NCBI GenBank assembly: GCA_016702335.1
Contig: JADJEF010000011.1
Span: forward strand, 1 to 15,770
DNA from: Rhodocyclaceae bacterium
Lineage (GTDB): Bacteria; Pseudomonadota; Gammaproteobacteria; Burkholderiales; Rhodocyclaceae
Length of the DNA stretch: 15,770 bases
Reading direction: 5' to 3'
Part shown: piece by piece, positions 7,316 to 13,057 of the stretch
Layout: each line of letters opens with the position of its first letter
How positions within the stretch are numbered: position 1 is the stretch's first letter
Translations under genes and position numbers: made by a program
Notes under the pieces: model-generated
Told to the model about the DNA's origin: nothing
The model's input: only the letters and a program-made list of their open reading frames with translations
The model's database searches: none

Positions 7316-8650
7316 CTACGCAGACATGTGCGAGCCGACACCTGCTCCACCACCGATGTGGTCCTTGAGCTTGTCGCGCCAGCTCTTCTGCGGAGGGGGC
7401 GTGCGAACCTGTGGGGGAGTGCGTGTCAGAGTAAGGCGTATGGACCAAGCCAAGCTGTCGACGCAGTCGTCGTTTTTCACGTTGGGAAAGTGCAGCAACT
7501 CTTTCTGCTGCACAGGGAACCAGTGCGCGTCCTTGTCGAAGAACACCTTCCCCGCCTGCATGCGGCCACGCAGTGGCGCTGCACGTACTTTCTTGTCCGT
7601 CAGCGTCTTCAGCACCTCGTAGCTGGGGAAATAGCGCTTGTCCGTACACGCCTTGAGGAACTGCGACTCGAGAGCCTTCCATATCTGCCCGTCCTCTACT
7701 CCGAGTGCATCGACGCGATACTCCTGGGCGTACTCGACCATGTACTCCGCGATGAGGATGCCGTCACCGCTCTTGAAGCGCCGCACGTCGAGCACGTGGG
7801 CGTTGTCGCGGTGGTCGACACCTATCGTCGTTCCGACGGTGTAATCCGACTCCTTGCCGGTGCTGATCGCGAAGTCCCACGCCTGGTAGACGTACATCTC
7901 ACTGCGCTGGGGTGCAGTGCTGTAATACCTGAACATGTCCTTGCTGAAGAAGTGCCCCTCGTCCGGTATGGGGTTCTGCTGGTAGAGCGCGTCCCATACA
8001 GCCTTCTGCCCTGACATGACCAGGTTGTTCTTGATGCGCAGCAGCGCCTCAGTGGTGTAGCGCTCCGGGTGCAGCGCAGTGCCTCTGGGGCGCGTGAGCC
8101 GCGCACCTTCCGGCACAGGCTCTTTCTCTGCCACCTGTATGATCGTGTCGTCGGGCAGCAGGTACTCATCCCCGTACTCGTTGACGGCGGGGAACTTGAT
8201 CACCTCGTACACCTCGCCACCGACAGTCATGGTGTCCTGGATACGCCCCGCCCAGTCGTCCGCGTGCCAGTTCGTCATCAGTGCGATGACCCCACCACCA
8301 GGTGCTAGCCGTGTGTAGGCCGTAGAAGTCCACCACGTCCAGGCTGCGTCGCGCTGTGTGGCCGACTGAGCAGCCTCATAGTCCTTCACCACGTCGTCTA
8401 CTATCAGGCAGTGAGCCCCTCTGCCAGTGATACCTCCGTTCAAACCAGCTGCGAGGTATCCTCCACCCTTCGTCGTGTTCCAGCTCTCCACTGACTGACT
8501 CTGTGGGTTCAACACTGTCGCTGGAAACACCGCTGTGTACGCAGGGTCACGCAGGAGGTCGCGGATGTAGCGCGAAAACTCCAGCGTCAGGCCCCCAGTG
8601 TGGCTACAAGCGATAAGCTCCCAGTCCGGGTGCTTGCCTAGAATCCAAGC
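7316..8650 (-). CDS. terL: Terminase large subunit, C-terminal part after frame break
   Basis: This frame carries the rest of TerL after the frame break at 8651-8654. It reads AWILGKHPDWELIACSHTGG, then SRYIRDLLRDPAY, the Walker B segment CLIVDD (8410-8393), and TNWHADDWAGRI, a coupling-motif region seen in this terminase family. The nuclease domain has QAWDFAISTGKESDY with its first acidic residue (Asp codon at 7876-7874), VEDGQIW, and NVKNDDCVDSLAW near the end. These give the RNase H-like metal-binding acids. An ATG at 8530 would give 404 residues, but that would discard conserved sequence upstream and the Walker A motif, so the true gene is the fusion with 8652-10295. A TAA lies just upstream in this frame. 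Confidence 0.88.
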   Translation of the reverse strand, partial: AWILGKHPDWELIACSHTGGLTLEFSRYIRDLLRDPAYTAVFPATVLNPQSQSVESWNTTKGGGYLAAGLNGGITGRGAHCLIVDDVVKDYEAAQSATQRDAAWTWWTSTAYTRLAPGGGVIALMTNWHADDWAGRIQDTMTVGGEVYEVIKFPAVNEYGDEYLLPDDTIIQVAEKEPVPEGARLTRPRGTALHPERYTTEALLRIKNNLVMSGQKAVWDALYQQNPIPDEGHFFSKDMFRYYSTAPQRSEMYVYQAWDFAISTGKESDYTVGTTIGVDHRDNAHVLDVRRFKSGDGILIAEYMVEYAQEYRVDALGVEDGQIWKALESQFLKACTDKRYFPSYEVLKTLTDKKVRAAPLRGRMQAGKVFFDKDAHWFPVQQKELLHFPNVKNDDCVDSLAWSIRLTLTRTPPQVRTPPPQKSWRDKLKDHIGGGAGVGSHMSA

Positions 8651-10295
8651 GGGGAGTATTCCGGCTTAGAACCTCGGAATTATGTGTAACAGTCATCTTT
8701 GTTCCGATGACATATAGTCCGTCTGGGCTATCTACCTGAATGCAATTCCCTTGTTGGGTATCGGCAACGCGCTCGACGCTGACAAGGGCTACCCGCCTCT
8801 GCTGAGCGATCCGTGTCACACGTTTGCGCTCCAAAGCAACAGGAAGTTCTGTCGTTGGTTGGAACCCAACGACGTAACAGACTTTTCGCCCTTGGATGCC
8901 TGATGACGAAAGTGTTGGTTGAACCTCTTGTATGTAGGGGCGCATACCCAAGCCTTCGCAAAGCCGCATGATGTCGTCAGCCAGCTCGCGGCTCACAGTT
9001 GTGATTGTGATGCGGCTTTTTTCATCTGTAGTGCCGTCTGTGTCGACGATACCTGCTAGCAGCTCCAGGCGAAGCTCTATGCGCAGATGCTGATACTCTA
9101 TAGGGATTCGCTTCTGCTTGTAGATTCTCAGGCCTTGCAGCTCTAGAGTCATTCGCCCCGAGTTATTTGGCTTAGGTCCGCTGAAATATGTCGTTATAAC
9201 CCCAGTCGTTTTGTGTGTACATACCGCGCTTACAGGGTATCCCAGGCTCTCGATCTTGTCGATGATGGCACGGTCGCTTTTTGCCCCGGTAATGCAGGGT
9301 TTTCCAGCGCTACCGTCTCCGAGCCATGCCCCAAGCACATAAGGATGGAGCGTATAGAAGCTGTTACTGTACTCAAGCGGAGCGACTGTTGGTAGCTGGT
9401 AAATACTGCGGGCCCCGTTCAGCAATTTCGGCGGTCGCCCCAGATGCGACTGACGCAAAAAGTGCCCAGCTTCTAAGGTTTTCCACGCACCGCGCTTGCG
9501 GTCGAACAAAGTCCATTCATGGTTCTCGTGGCACAGATAGCTGGAACCATCCGAGAAACCTACTCTCACGTCTGCGACACCCTTCTGGCTGACAGCTACA
9601 ACCTGAACTGTCTTTCCGGAGGGATGGAACACCTCGTCGCCTGGGAGCAGGTCACCGTGAAAGCGATAACCACGCGGAGTAGGAACAAGTGTGTCGTCTG
9701 CTAGCAGTTTCCCGCTTCTCGGCGGCATCATAAGAAGCAGGCGCGGACTCTCCTTGCGCTCTACTCTCTCGACGAAGCGCTCCACACGCCTGCAGATGTC
9801 TTTGTGCACCCATCCTGCGAGGTAGTTCGGACGAAAGCGCAGGATGAACGGCAACAGACGCCTGCGGCACAGCTCCCTCTGCGCCAGTTCAGACACAGGA
9901 TTGGCGTTCGCAGCGTTGAAGTCGAACTGAGGGGGCTCTGTCGACTCGAGCTGCTCAGGATTTCTCGTCGTAGCCGCTTTTGAGAACAACGGCTCCTTCG
10001 TTTTCTCCACATCCTGCATCACACGAGCAGTTCTGACCGCTTCGAGGTACTTCTTAGGCACCTCGTAACCCATGCAGATCAGCTTCCGCACACAGTTGTT
10101 TGCGACAGTGGCGCTGACAGACGGCCTTTTGTCCTTTACCCACGCCAGGTACGCTGCCTTGATGAAGTCGCGCTGCCCTGGGTCTAGCGCGTTGAGTGCC
10201 TCCTCATGCGGGTATAACCCGTTGGCATCCTTGTGTACGAGATAAGTTAGGGGTCGCGACAGATACCCAGGCAGTGCCGTGTCGTCTCGCGTCAC
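8604..10295 (-). CDS. terL: Terminase large subunit N-terminal part with in-frame intein
   Basis: 563 residues from a GTG that overlaps the terS stop (GTGA). Residues 1-196 are the N-extein: a helical N-terminal extension, then RRRLLPFILRFRPNYLAGWV and the Walker A start PPRSGK (residues 191-196). Residues 197-539 are an intein, and Ser540 restores the P-loop as GKS after splicing. The following SEVLSRNTP continues TerL, but the frame then drifts into unrelated sequence and stops at 8604. Joining to the frame starting at 8650 gives a spliced TerL of about 649 residues. TerL is the ATPase and nuclease that cuts concatemers and pumps DNA through the portal. Without the +1 shift only an inactive fragment would be made. 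Confidence 0.9.
   Translation of the reverse strand: MTRDDTALPGYLSRPLTYLVHKDANGLYPHEEALNALDPGQRDFIKAAYLAWVKDKRPSVSATVANNCVRKLICMGYEVPKKYLEAVRTARVMQDVEKTKEPLFSKAATTRNPEQLESTEPPQFDFNAANANPVSELAQRELCRRRLLPFILRFRPNYLAGWVHKDICRRVERFVERVERKESPRLLLMMPPRSGKLLADDTLVPTPRGYRFHGDLLPGDEVFHPSGKTVQVVAVSQKGVADVRVGFSDGSSYLCHENHEWTLFDRKRGAWKTLEAGHFLRQSHLGRPPKLLNGARSIYQLPTVAPLEYSNSFYTLHPYVLGAWLGDGSAGKPCITGAKSDRAIIDKIESLGYPVSAVCTHKTTGVITTYFSGPKPNNSGRMTLELQGLRIYKQKRIPIEYQHLRIELRLELLAGIVDTDGTTDEKSRITITTVSRELADDIMRLCEGLGMRPYIQEVQPTLSSSGIQGRKVCYVVGFQPTTELPVALERKRVTRIAQQRRVALVSVERVADTQQGNCIQVDSPDGLYVIGTKMTVTHNSEVLSRNTPRLDSRQAPGLGAYRL
8651..8654 (-). other. +1 frame break in terL at CCC-C
   Basis: On the minus strand codon 548 is CCC followed by C. 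Skipping one C gives ...SRNTP-AWILGKHP, which matches the expected TerL length and motif. The +1 frame has a TAA 14 bases upstream and the zero frame stops at 8604, so the shift must occur in a short window. It could be a C3-to-C4 homopolymer insertion, a sequencing error, or +1 ribosomal slippage on a CCC-C site. Confidence 0.8.
8679..9707 (-). mobile_element. Intein (class 3 type) with LAGLIDADG endonuclease
   Basis: 343 residues (197-539 of the precursor). It is inserted between Lys196 and Ser540 of the Walker A motif, a classic intein site. The N-terminal block is LLADDTLVPTPRGY with Leu at position 1 instead of Cys or Ser. The class 3 triad is visible: Trp261 in block B (HENHEW, with His259), Cys518 in block F (GNCIQVDSPDGLYVIG), and Thr537 in block G (TVTHN, then Ser +1). 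His538 and Asn539 for C-terminal cleavage are present. Two LAGLIDADG-type motifs, LGAWLGDG (Asp327) and LLAGIVDTDG (Asp420), sit in the middle with intact acids, so the homing endonuclease may be active. The DNA looks less GC-rich than its flanks, consistent with horizontal acquisition. Confidence 0.93.
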
Positions 10296-10795
10296 CCAAC
10301 CACCTCGCCGTCGACAACAGTGGCCCGTGACGATGCCAGATCAGCCAATTCATCGTCGCTGAGTGACCTCAGCTTGTTCTGTAGCAGGTTCTGATCCATG
10401 GTCAGCTCAAGACGTTTGGTTTCTGGAGCGTAGTAGCCGAGCATTTTGGCGATCTTGTCTGCACCGTTGATCATGTTTGCCGGGTCAGCCATGGTTCTTG
10501 CCATGTCGATGGCTTCCAGAAACAGGTTCATCACATCGATGCGCTTGAGGGTCGTGATGTTCGAGATTTCCCTGCGTGCCTCTTCAATAAGCATCTGGAC
10601 CTGGTTCGTACGCAGGACGTTACCTGCACTTGCTACAGGTATTCCGGCTGCTCGTGCCGCATTGCTCAAGTTAGACCCCTCTAACACCGCATTGGCAAAC
10701 GTCTCCTGCTGCAGAGTGATTTCTGATGGCGTACGTGGTTTGACAACACGGGTCGTTGCCGCTTTACGCTGCTTTTGCTCTGAGGTGTAAGCCAT
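10292..10795 (-). CDS. terS: Terminase small subunit
   Basis: 167 residues from the ATG at 10795 (MAYTSEQKQRKAATTRVVKP). An in-frame TTG two codons upstream is too close to GGAG to be used; the ATG has nine bases of spacing. Residues roughly 25-60 (LQQETFANAVLEGSNLSNAA, ending in a VLRTNQVQMLIEEARRE helix) form a helix-turn-helix-like DNA-binding region typical of small terminase subunits. The remainder is helical oligomerisation sequence ending in DDELADLASS. TerS recognises the packaging site and regulates TerL. It directly precedes terL with a 4-base GTGA overlap and is the first gene of the leftward operon. Confidence 0.87.
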   Translation of the reverse strand: MAYTSEQKQRKAATTRVVKPRTPSEITLQQETFANAVLEGSNLSNAARAAGIPVASAGNVLRTNQVQMLIEEARREISNITTLKRIDVMNLFLEAIDMARTMADPANMINGADKIAKMLGYYAPETKRLELTMDQNLLQNKLRSLSDDELADLASSRATVVDGEVVG

Positions 10796-10818
10796 ACACA
10801 AGCTCTCCAGTTTTCGAG

Positions 10819-10847
10819 AGTATAAGGCCTTCTCAGACCGTATGCAA
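10819..10847 (-). promoter_or_regulatory. Sigma70-type promoter for the packaging/head operon
   Basis: On the minus strand TTGCAT (10847-10842) and TATACT (10824-10819) are separated by exactly 17 bases. The predicted start lies near 10812, a few bases before the GGAG of terS at 10807-10804, giving a very short leader. A small inverted repeat (CTCTC...GAGAG, 10803-10820) overlaps the start and ribosome binding site and might affect initiation. A/T tracts upstream could act as UP-element-like or bent DNA. Confidence 0.78.
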
Positions 10848-10875
10848 AATGTATGTCTTTGTGGTCATTTTTCAG

Positions 10876-10906
10876 AAAAATTTTGGAAAATTTTTGTGGG
10901 AAATTT
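10876..10906. promoter_or_regulatory. Phased A/T tracts, probable bent DNA
   Basis: AAAAATTTT, AAAATTTTT and AAATTT occur in succession with A/T junctions about 10 and 13 bases apart. Such phased AnTn tracts cause intrinsic curvature. They lie upstream of the terS promoter and could stimulate it or organise the divergent control region. Confidence 0.55.
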
Positions 10907-10965
10907 GTGGGGACGAACTTGAAGCTAAGGGGCAAAAAGTAAGAAATTAGAAACTCTGCGTGCGC

Positions 10966-11049
10966 GAAATGTATAAAAAGTACTGAGAAGGTATGCATTA
11001 CGTGGGTGAAATGCATAAAAAGTACTGGGAAGGTATGCATTACGTGGGT
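10966..11049. repeat. 42-bp tandem direct repeat (two copies)
   Basis: Units 10966-11007 and 11008-11049 are head-to-tail with two mismatches in 42 positions. Each contains ATAAAAAGTACT and GTATGCATTACGTGGGT, including the palindromes AGTACT and ATGCAT. The location in the divergent region between the leftward and rightward operons suggests paired promoters or regulator-binding sites. No good sigma70 -35 match is seen inside them. Confidence 0.85.
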
Positions 11050-11076
11050 GGTACCCCTCCCCCCTCTCTCGCAGAG

Positions 11077-11119
11077 CCCCCTGCCAGTTCGGATTCACTT
11101 CGTGGAGAGCGGCAGGGGG
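11077..11119 (+). promoter_or_regulatory. 9-bp GC-rich stem-loop in leader
   Basis: CCCCCTGCC (11077-11085) pairs perfectly with GGCAGGGGG (11111-11119), with a 25-base loop that includes a small CAC-TTC-GTG hairpin. No T-run follows. It would form a stable structure in a rightward leader RNA. It does not fit a tRNA. Confidence 0.5.
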
Positions 11120-11188
11120 ACCCAGTGCTCGGAACTGCGCACACCTCTCGTTGATTCCAAAAGCCCAGGTCGTTCGAGCGTAGAAGCC

Positions 11189-11258
11189 CGCGCAAGCGCG
11201 TGTCGCGCAAGCGCGACAACAGCATCTGGTTTCGTTGAGTCAGAGAGGTCTTTGACTC
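11189..11258 (+). promoter_or_regulatory. Repeated hairpin leader, copy A
   Basis: Two short hairpins with a CAAG loop (11189-11200 and 11202-11217, the latter GTCGCGCAAGCGCGAC) are followed after five bases by CATCTGGTTT (11223-11232). A second stem-loop follows at 11237-11258 (GAGTCAGAG / CTTTGACTC, with one G-U). The ribosome binding site GGAG is at 11268. Copy B, upstream of the next gene, has the same order, the same five-base spacing and the same CATCTGGTTT. Confidence 0.65.
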
Positions 11259-11277
11259 CGTTTATCTGGAGATGGAG

Positions 11278-11568
11278 ATGGCAACTGTTAAGGAATTGGA
11301 AGCACGCCTTGCCGCGCTTGAGGCGGCTTTTGCGAAGCGCGTCGCGGAGACCGAGGAGCTCAGAAAGCAGTTTGCAGAGATCCGGGTCGCTGCCGATAAG
11401 GTTGCTGCTGCTGAGAAGCCTGCTGCTGCGCGACCGGCTGCTCGCTGCGGCACCACCCACACATACGCCTCGGTAAAAGAGGCGATGGCGGCTGCGAAGG
11501 AACTTGCAGTCGCGGGTAAGCACCGCGTCTGCGTGACGGGTTGTGTCGTCACGTCGTTCCCTCGTTAG
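11278..11568 (+). CDS. Small Ala-rich hypothetical protein with coiled coil
   Basis: 96 residues from the ATG at 11278, which has GGAG with six bases of spacing; the ATG at 11272 directly abuts GGAG and is less likely. Residues 1-45 form a heptad-like coiled coil (VKELEARLAALEAAFAKRVA). An Ala/Pro linker follows, then a compact C-terminal part with CGTTHTYASVKEAMAAAKEL and two cysteines near the end (VCVTGC). No family is recognised. It is the first gene of the rightward unit and is preceded by the hairpin leader. Confidence 0.72.
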   Translation: MATVKELEARLAALEAAFAKRVAETEELRKQFAEIRVAADKVAAAEKPAAARPAARCGTTHTYASVKEAMAAAKELAVAGKHRVCVTGCVVTSFPR

Positions 11569-11629
11569 TCGCTTCGCGACGACGACATCTGGTTTATCGA
11601 GGTTGGGATGGTCCTGACCTCGACTTTTT
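11568..11629 (+). promoter_or_regulatory. Repeated hairpin leader, copy B
   Basis: GTCGC-TTC-GCGAC (11568-11580) starts at the last base of the upstream stop codon. Five bases later comes CATCTGGTTT (11586-11595), then a stem TCGAGGT / ACCTCGA (11597-11623) with an inner GGA-TGG-TCC stem, then C and five T residues. The second hairpin plus T-run looks like an intrinsic terminator or attenuator, yet the ribosome binding site of the next gene begins three bases later. The bottom strand of the first hairpin contains GCGAAGC, the known ultra-stable DNA mini-hairpin. Confidence 0.65.
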
Positions 11630-11641
11630 ATGGAGACTCAC

Positions 11642-11947
11642 ATGGCTGCTGCTACTCGTAACACCAACACCGACCGCAATGACGCGGCCTTCATCGCTGC
11701 TCGCGACGCTCTCGCTGCGAAGCTCTTGGCGAAGCGTGAAGCGCGCGCGCCTGTCGCTGGTGCGGGCTTCGCACAAGCTGCGGCGAACGCGCTCGCGCGG
11801 TCTGGCAACGGCGTCGGTACCATCATCGGTGCCGCCCCGGCTGCGAAGGACAACTTCGCCATCGCGTACGCCTCGCAGCGCGAGTTGCAGGCCGCAAGGT
11901 CTGCTGCGTACGCCCTCGAGATGGCGGAGAAGGTCTTGAAGGCGTAG
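11642..11947 (+). CDS. Ala-rich hypothetical protein
   Basis: 101 residues from the ATG at 11642, with GGAG six bases upstream (GGAGACTCACATG, identical to the site of the 52-residue gene at 14731). An in-frame ATG at 11630 lies before the ribosome binding site and is not the likely start. The protein is Ala-rich and helical (AAFIAARDALAAKLLAKREA near the start, then a Gly/Ala linker and ARSAAYALEMAEKVLKA at the end). No signal peptide, membrane segment or recognisable family is seen. It could be a small DNA-binding or structural protein, but nothing shows this directly. Confidence 0.72.
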   Translation: MAAATRNTNTDRNDAAFIAARDALAAKLLAKREARAPVAGAGFAQAAANALARSGNGVGTIIGAAPAAKDNFAIAYASQRELQAARSAAYALEMAEKVLKA

Positions 11948-11955
11948 CACCTCAA

Positions 11956-11990
11956 CACCGCTTGCCAGGCTCAGGCCTGGTGAGCGGGTG
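11956..11990 (+). promoter_or_regulatory. Strong stem-loop after Ala-rich gene
   Basis: CACCGCT, TG, CCAGGC, loop TCAG, GCCTGG, TG, AGCGG, then GTG: a stem of about 16 paired positions with a TG/TG internal loop, eight bases after the stop. No T-run follows directly. A second, weaker hairpin (12006-12031, CGCG arms) followed by GTTTTTAA sits before the next ribosome binding site, again giving two hairpins between genes. Confidence 0.55.
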
Positions 11991-12057
11991 CGGGGAAGTC
12001 AAAGGCGCGACCCCTCCTATGGGCAAGCGCGATGTTTTTAACAACAAGGAGGGCACC

Positions 12058-12243
12058 ATGCACATCCGCTACGACAACGAAGGTGTCGATCCTGGTATCT
12101 GGTGGGTCTGCACGTCGTTTGGTCAGGACCTCGTGGGCTACAACACTGAGGAAGAGGCCGAAGAGGCCTTGGAAACGTACCGCTCGTACCGCGAGGAGGG
12201 GCAAAACGTCGACGTCAGCAGGCGATACGCGGGTCTGATTTGA
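12058..12243 (+). CDS. Small acidic hypothetical protein
   Basis: 61 residues from the ATG at 12058, preceded by AAGGAGG with five to six bases of spacing, an excellent site. The sequence has a WWVCTSFGQDLVGY strand pair and an acidic helix TEEEAEEALETYRSYREEG, so it probably folds as a small alpha/beta domain. No family is recognised. The stop codon is immediately followed by a very long inverted repeat. Two hairpins lie between this gene and the one before it, as for other genes of this unit. Confidence 0.75.
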   Translation: MHIRYDNEGVDPGIWWVCTSFGQDLVGYNTEEEAEEALETYRSYREEGQNVDVSRRYAGLI

Positions 12244-12246
12244 TCA

Positions 12247-12314
12247 AACCACTGTACAGCCATACAGCCTTTTGCTCCTTGTCAGCAAAACACCTGTATG
12301 GCTGTACAGTGGTT
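12247..12314. repeat. Long perfect inverted repeat with SOS-box-like arms
   Basis: Arms 12247-12267 and 12294-12314 are perfectly complementary over 21 bp. Inside, TTTTGCT / AGCAAAA (12270-12276 and 12284-12290) add seven more pairs around a seven-base loop. Each arm contains CTGT-N8-ACAG, the spacing of a LexA box, though the centre is not A/T-rich. No T-run follows, so a simple intrinsic terminator is unlikely. A strong transcription block, RNA stability element, origin structure or operator are all possible. Confidence 0.8.
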
Positions 12315-12388
12315 AACACCCTCGCTGAGGTGCTCCAAGGGTCAAAACGCTTAAAAAATAGGCAAAAAGTCGTTGTGCACCGCAATAA

Positions 12389-12810
12389 TTATGACATCTG
12401 AGTTGCGAAACCTGTTGCGAAATCCCGATGGCATAATACCAATAATCAACCACTTACGAGCGCAAGCGGCCTCCGAATTTTCGCAGGTATGGACCGCAAC
12501 CCGTTGTTTTTATAAGGACAACCATATCTACGGACGTTCCGGAAAACCCGTTTTCGGGGGGACATCTGCTGGCAGCGTATACACCCTTTTTTCTCCCTTC
12601 TCTCCCCCTTCTTACATATACATAGGCCCAGCAAGCTGGAGTTTCCTAAGCTTAATTTCGTACCATTCTATAAAGTATTGTTTTCATTGATATTTGCCAC
12701 ATTAAGTCTGTTCCGGTATTTTTCAAACATCAATGAAAACAAATACTTACCCTCACCTCAAAACCCACGTTTTGGGTCCAAAACAGCCATTTATGACGTT
12801 TGAGTTGCGA
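12389..12810. repeat. 20-bp direct repeat pair and GTTGCGA iteron-like units
   Basis: TTATGACATCTGAGTTGCGA (12389-12408) recurs as TTATGACGTTTGAGTTGCGA (12791-12810), with two mismatches in 20. Next to the first copy GTTGCGAAA occurs twice at a 12-base interval (12403 and 12415 region). The pair encloses the most AT-rich segment. They could be iterons, recombination scars or regulator sites. Confidence 0.7.
12673..12748. repeat. Imperfect 24-bp inverted repeat
   Basis: Arms 12673-12696 and 12724-12748 are complementary except for one bulged base and one mismatch, with a 27-base loop. The sequence is AT-rich (core TTTTCATTGAT / ATCAATGAAAA). It is in the non-coding region and overlaps no gene. 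It may form a cruciform or be a protein-binding site. Confidence 0.7.
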
Positions 12811-12813
12811 TCT

Positions 12814-12863
12814 TTCACGACGATTCACGACGATTACCGAGGATTTACCGGCAATTTACGATC
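12814..12863. repeat. Phased decamer array
   Basis: TTCACGACGA occurs twice in tandem (12814 and 12824), followed by TTACCGAGGA (12834), TTTACCGGCAA (12844) and TTTACGATC (12855). The helical-turn spacing of 10-11 bases places related sites on one face of the DNA, as in initiator or repressor arrays. Confidence 0.6.
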
Positions 12864-12943
12864 TTTCGCTCTCAATCCCATCAACGCCTCTTATAACCCC
12901 ACTCTAGCTGCCTTATAGCTACCCTACTGAATGCCCTGCTTTC

Positions 12944-12960
12944 GATAGCTCTAAGCTATC
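12944..12960. promoter_or_regulatory. Short palindrome GATAGCT-CTA-AGCTATC
   Basis: A perfect 7-bp inverted repeat with three central bases, followed on the plus strand by AAAAAGG. It lacks a T-tail in the right direction for either strand, so it is more likely an operator-like site than a terminator. Confidence 0.4.
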
Positions 12961-12999
12961 AAAAAGGCCTCGCGAACCCTCTCCAGGCTATTCTTCAGG

Positions 13000-13057
13000 G
13001 TCGCGCAAGCGCGACAACGACTTCTACTGCATAGCAACAAGGACTGGCCTTGCTTGC
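13000..13057 (+). promoter_or_regulatory. Repeated hairpin leader, copy C
   Basis: GTCGCGCAAGCGCGAC (13000-13015) is identical to the hairpin of copy A. It is followed by AACGA and CTTCTACTG, which partly resembles the CATCTGG linker, then by a second stem GCAACAAGG / CCTTG-C-TTGC (13034-13057). The ribosome binding site AGGAG of the next gene starts at 13064. The layout repeats that of copies A and B. Confidence 0.6.

Noticed and set aside
7316..8530. Separate nuclease gene starting at ATG 8530
   Set aside because: Conserved TerL sequence continues upstream of the ATG to the frame break, so the ATG is internal to terL.
8679..9707. Standard class 1 intein or group I intron
   Set aside because: First residue is Leu rather than Cys/Ser, while class 3 markers are present; the insert is an open frame continuous with terL, so an intron is not needed.
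11006..11476. 156-codon plus-strand frame overlapping the first rightward gene
   Set aside because: Begins inside the 42-bp repeat, is Ser/Arg/Leu-rich and overlaps the better-supported gene at 11278 in another frame.
12373..12690. 105-codon plus-strand frame in the AT-rich region
   Set aside because: No ribosome binding site at its possible starts (TTG or ATG 12391), odd composition and overlap with the repeat array; treated as chance.
12733..12918. 61-codon plus-strand frame
   Set aside because: Starts inside an inverted-repeat arm, has no Shine-Dalgarno and covers the phased decamers; chance frame.
11189..13015. CRISPR array
   Set aside because: The hairpin repeats are too few, too far apart and have no regular spacers.
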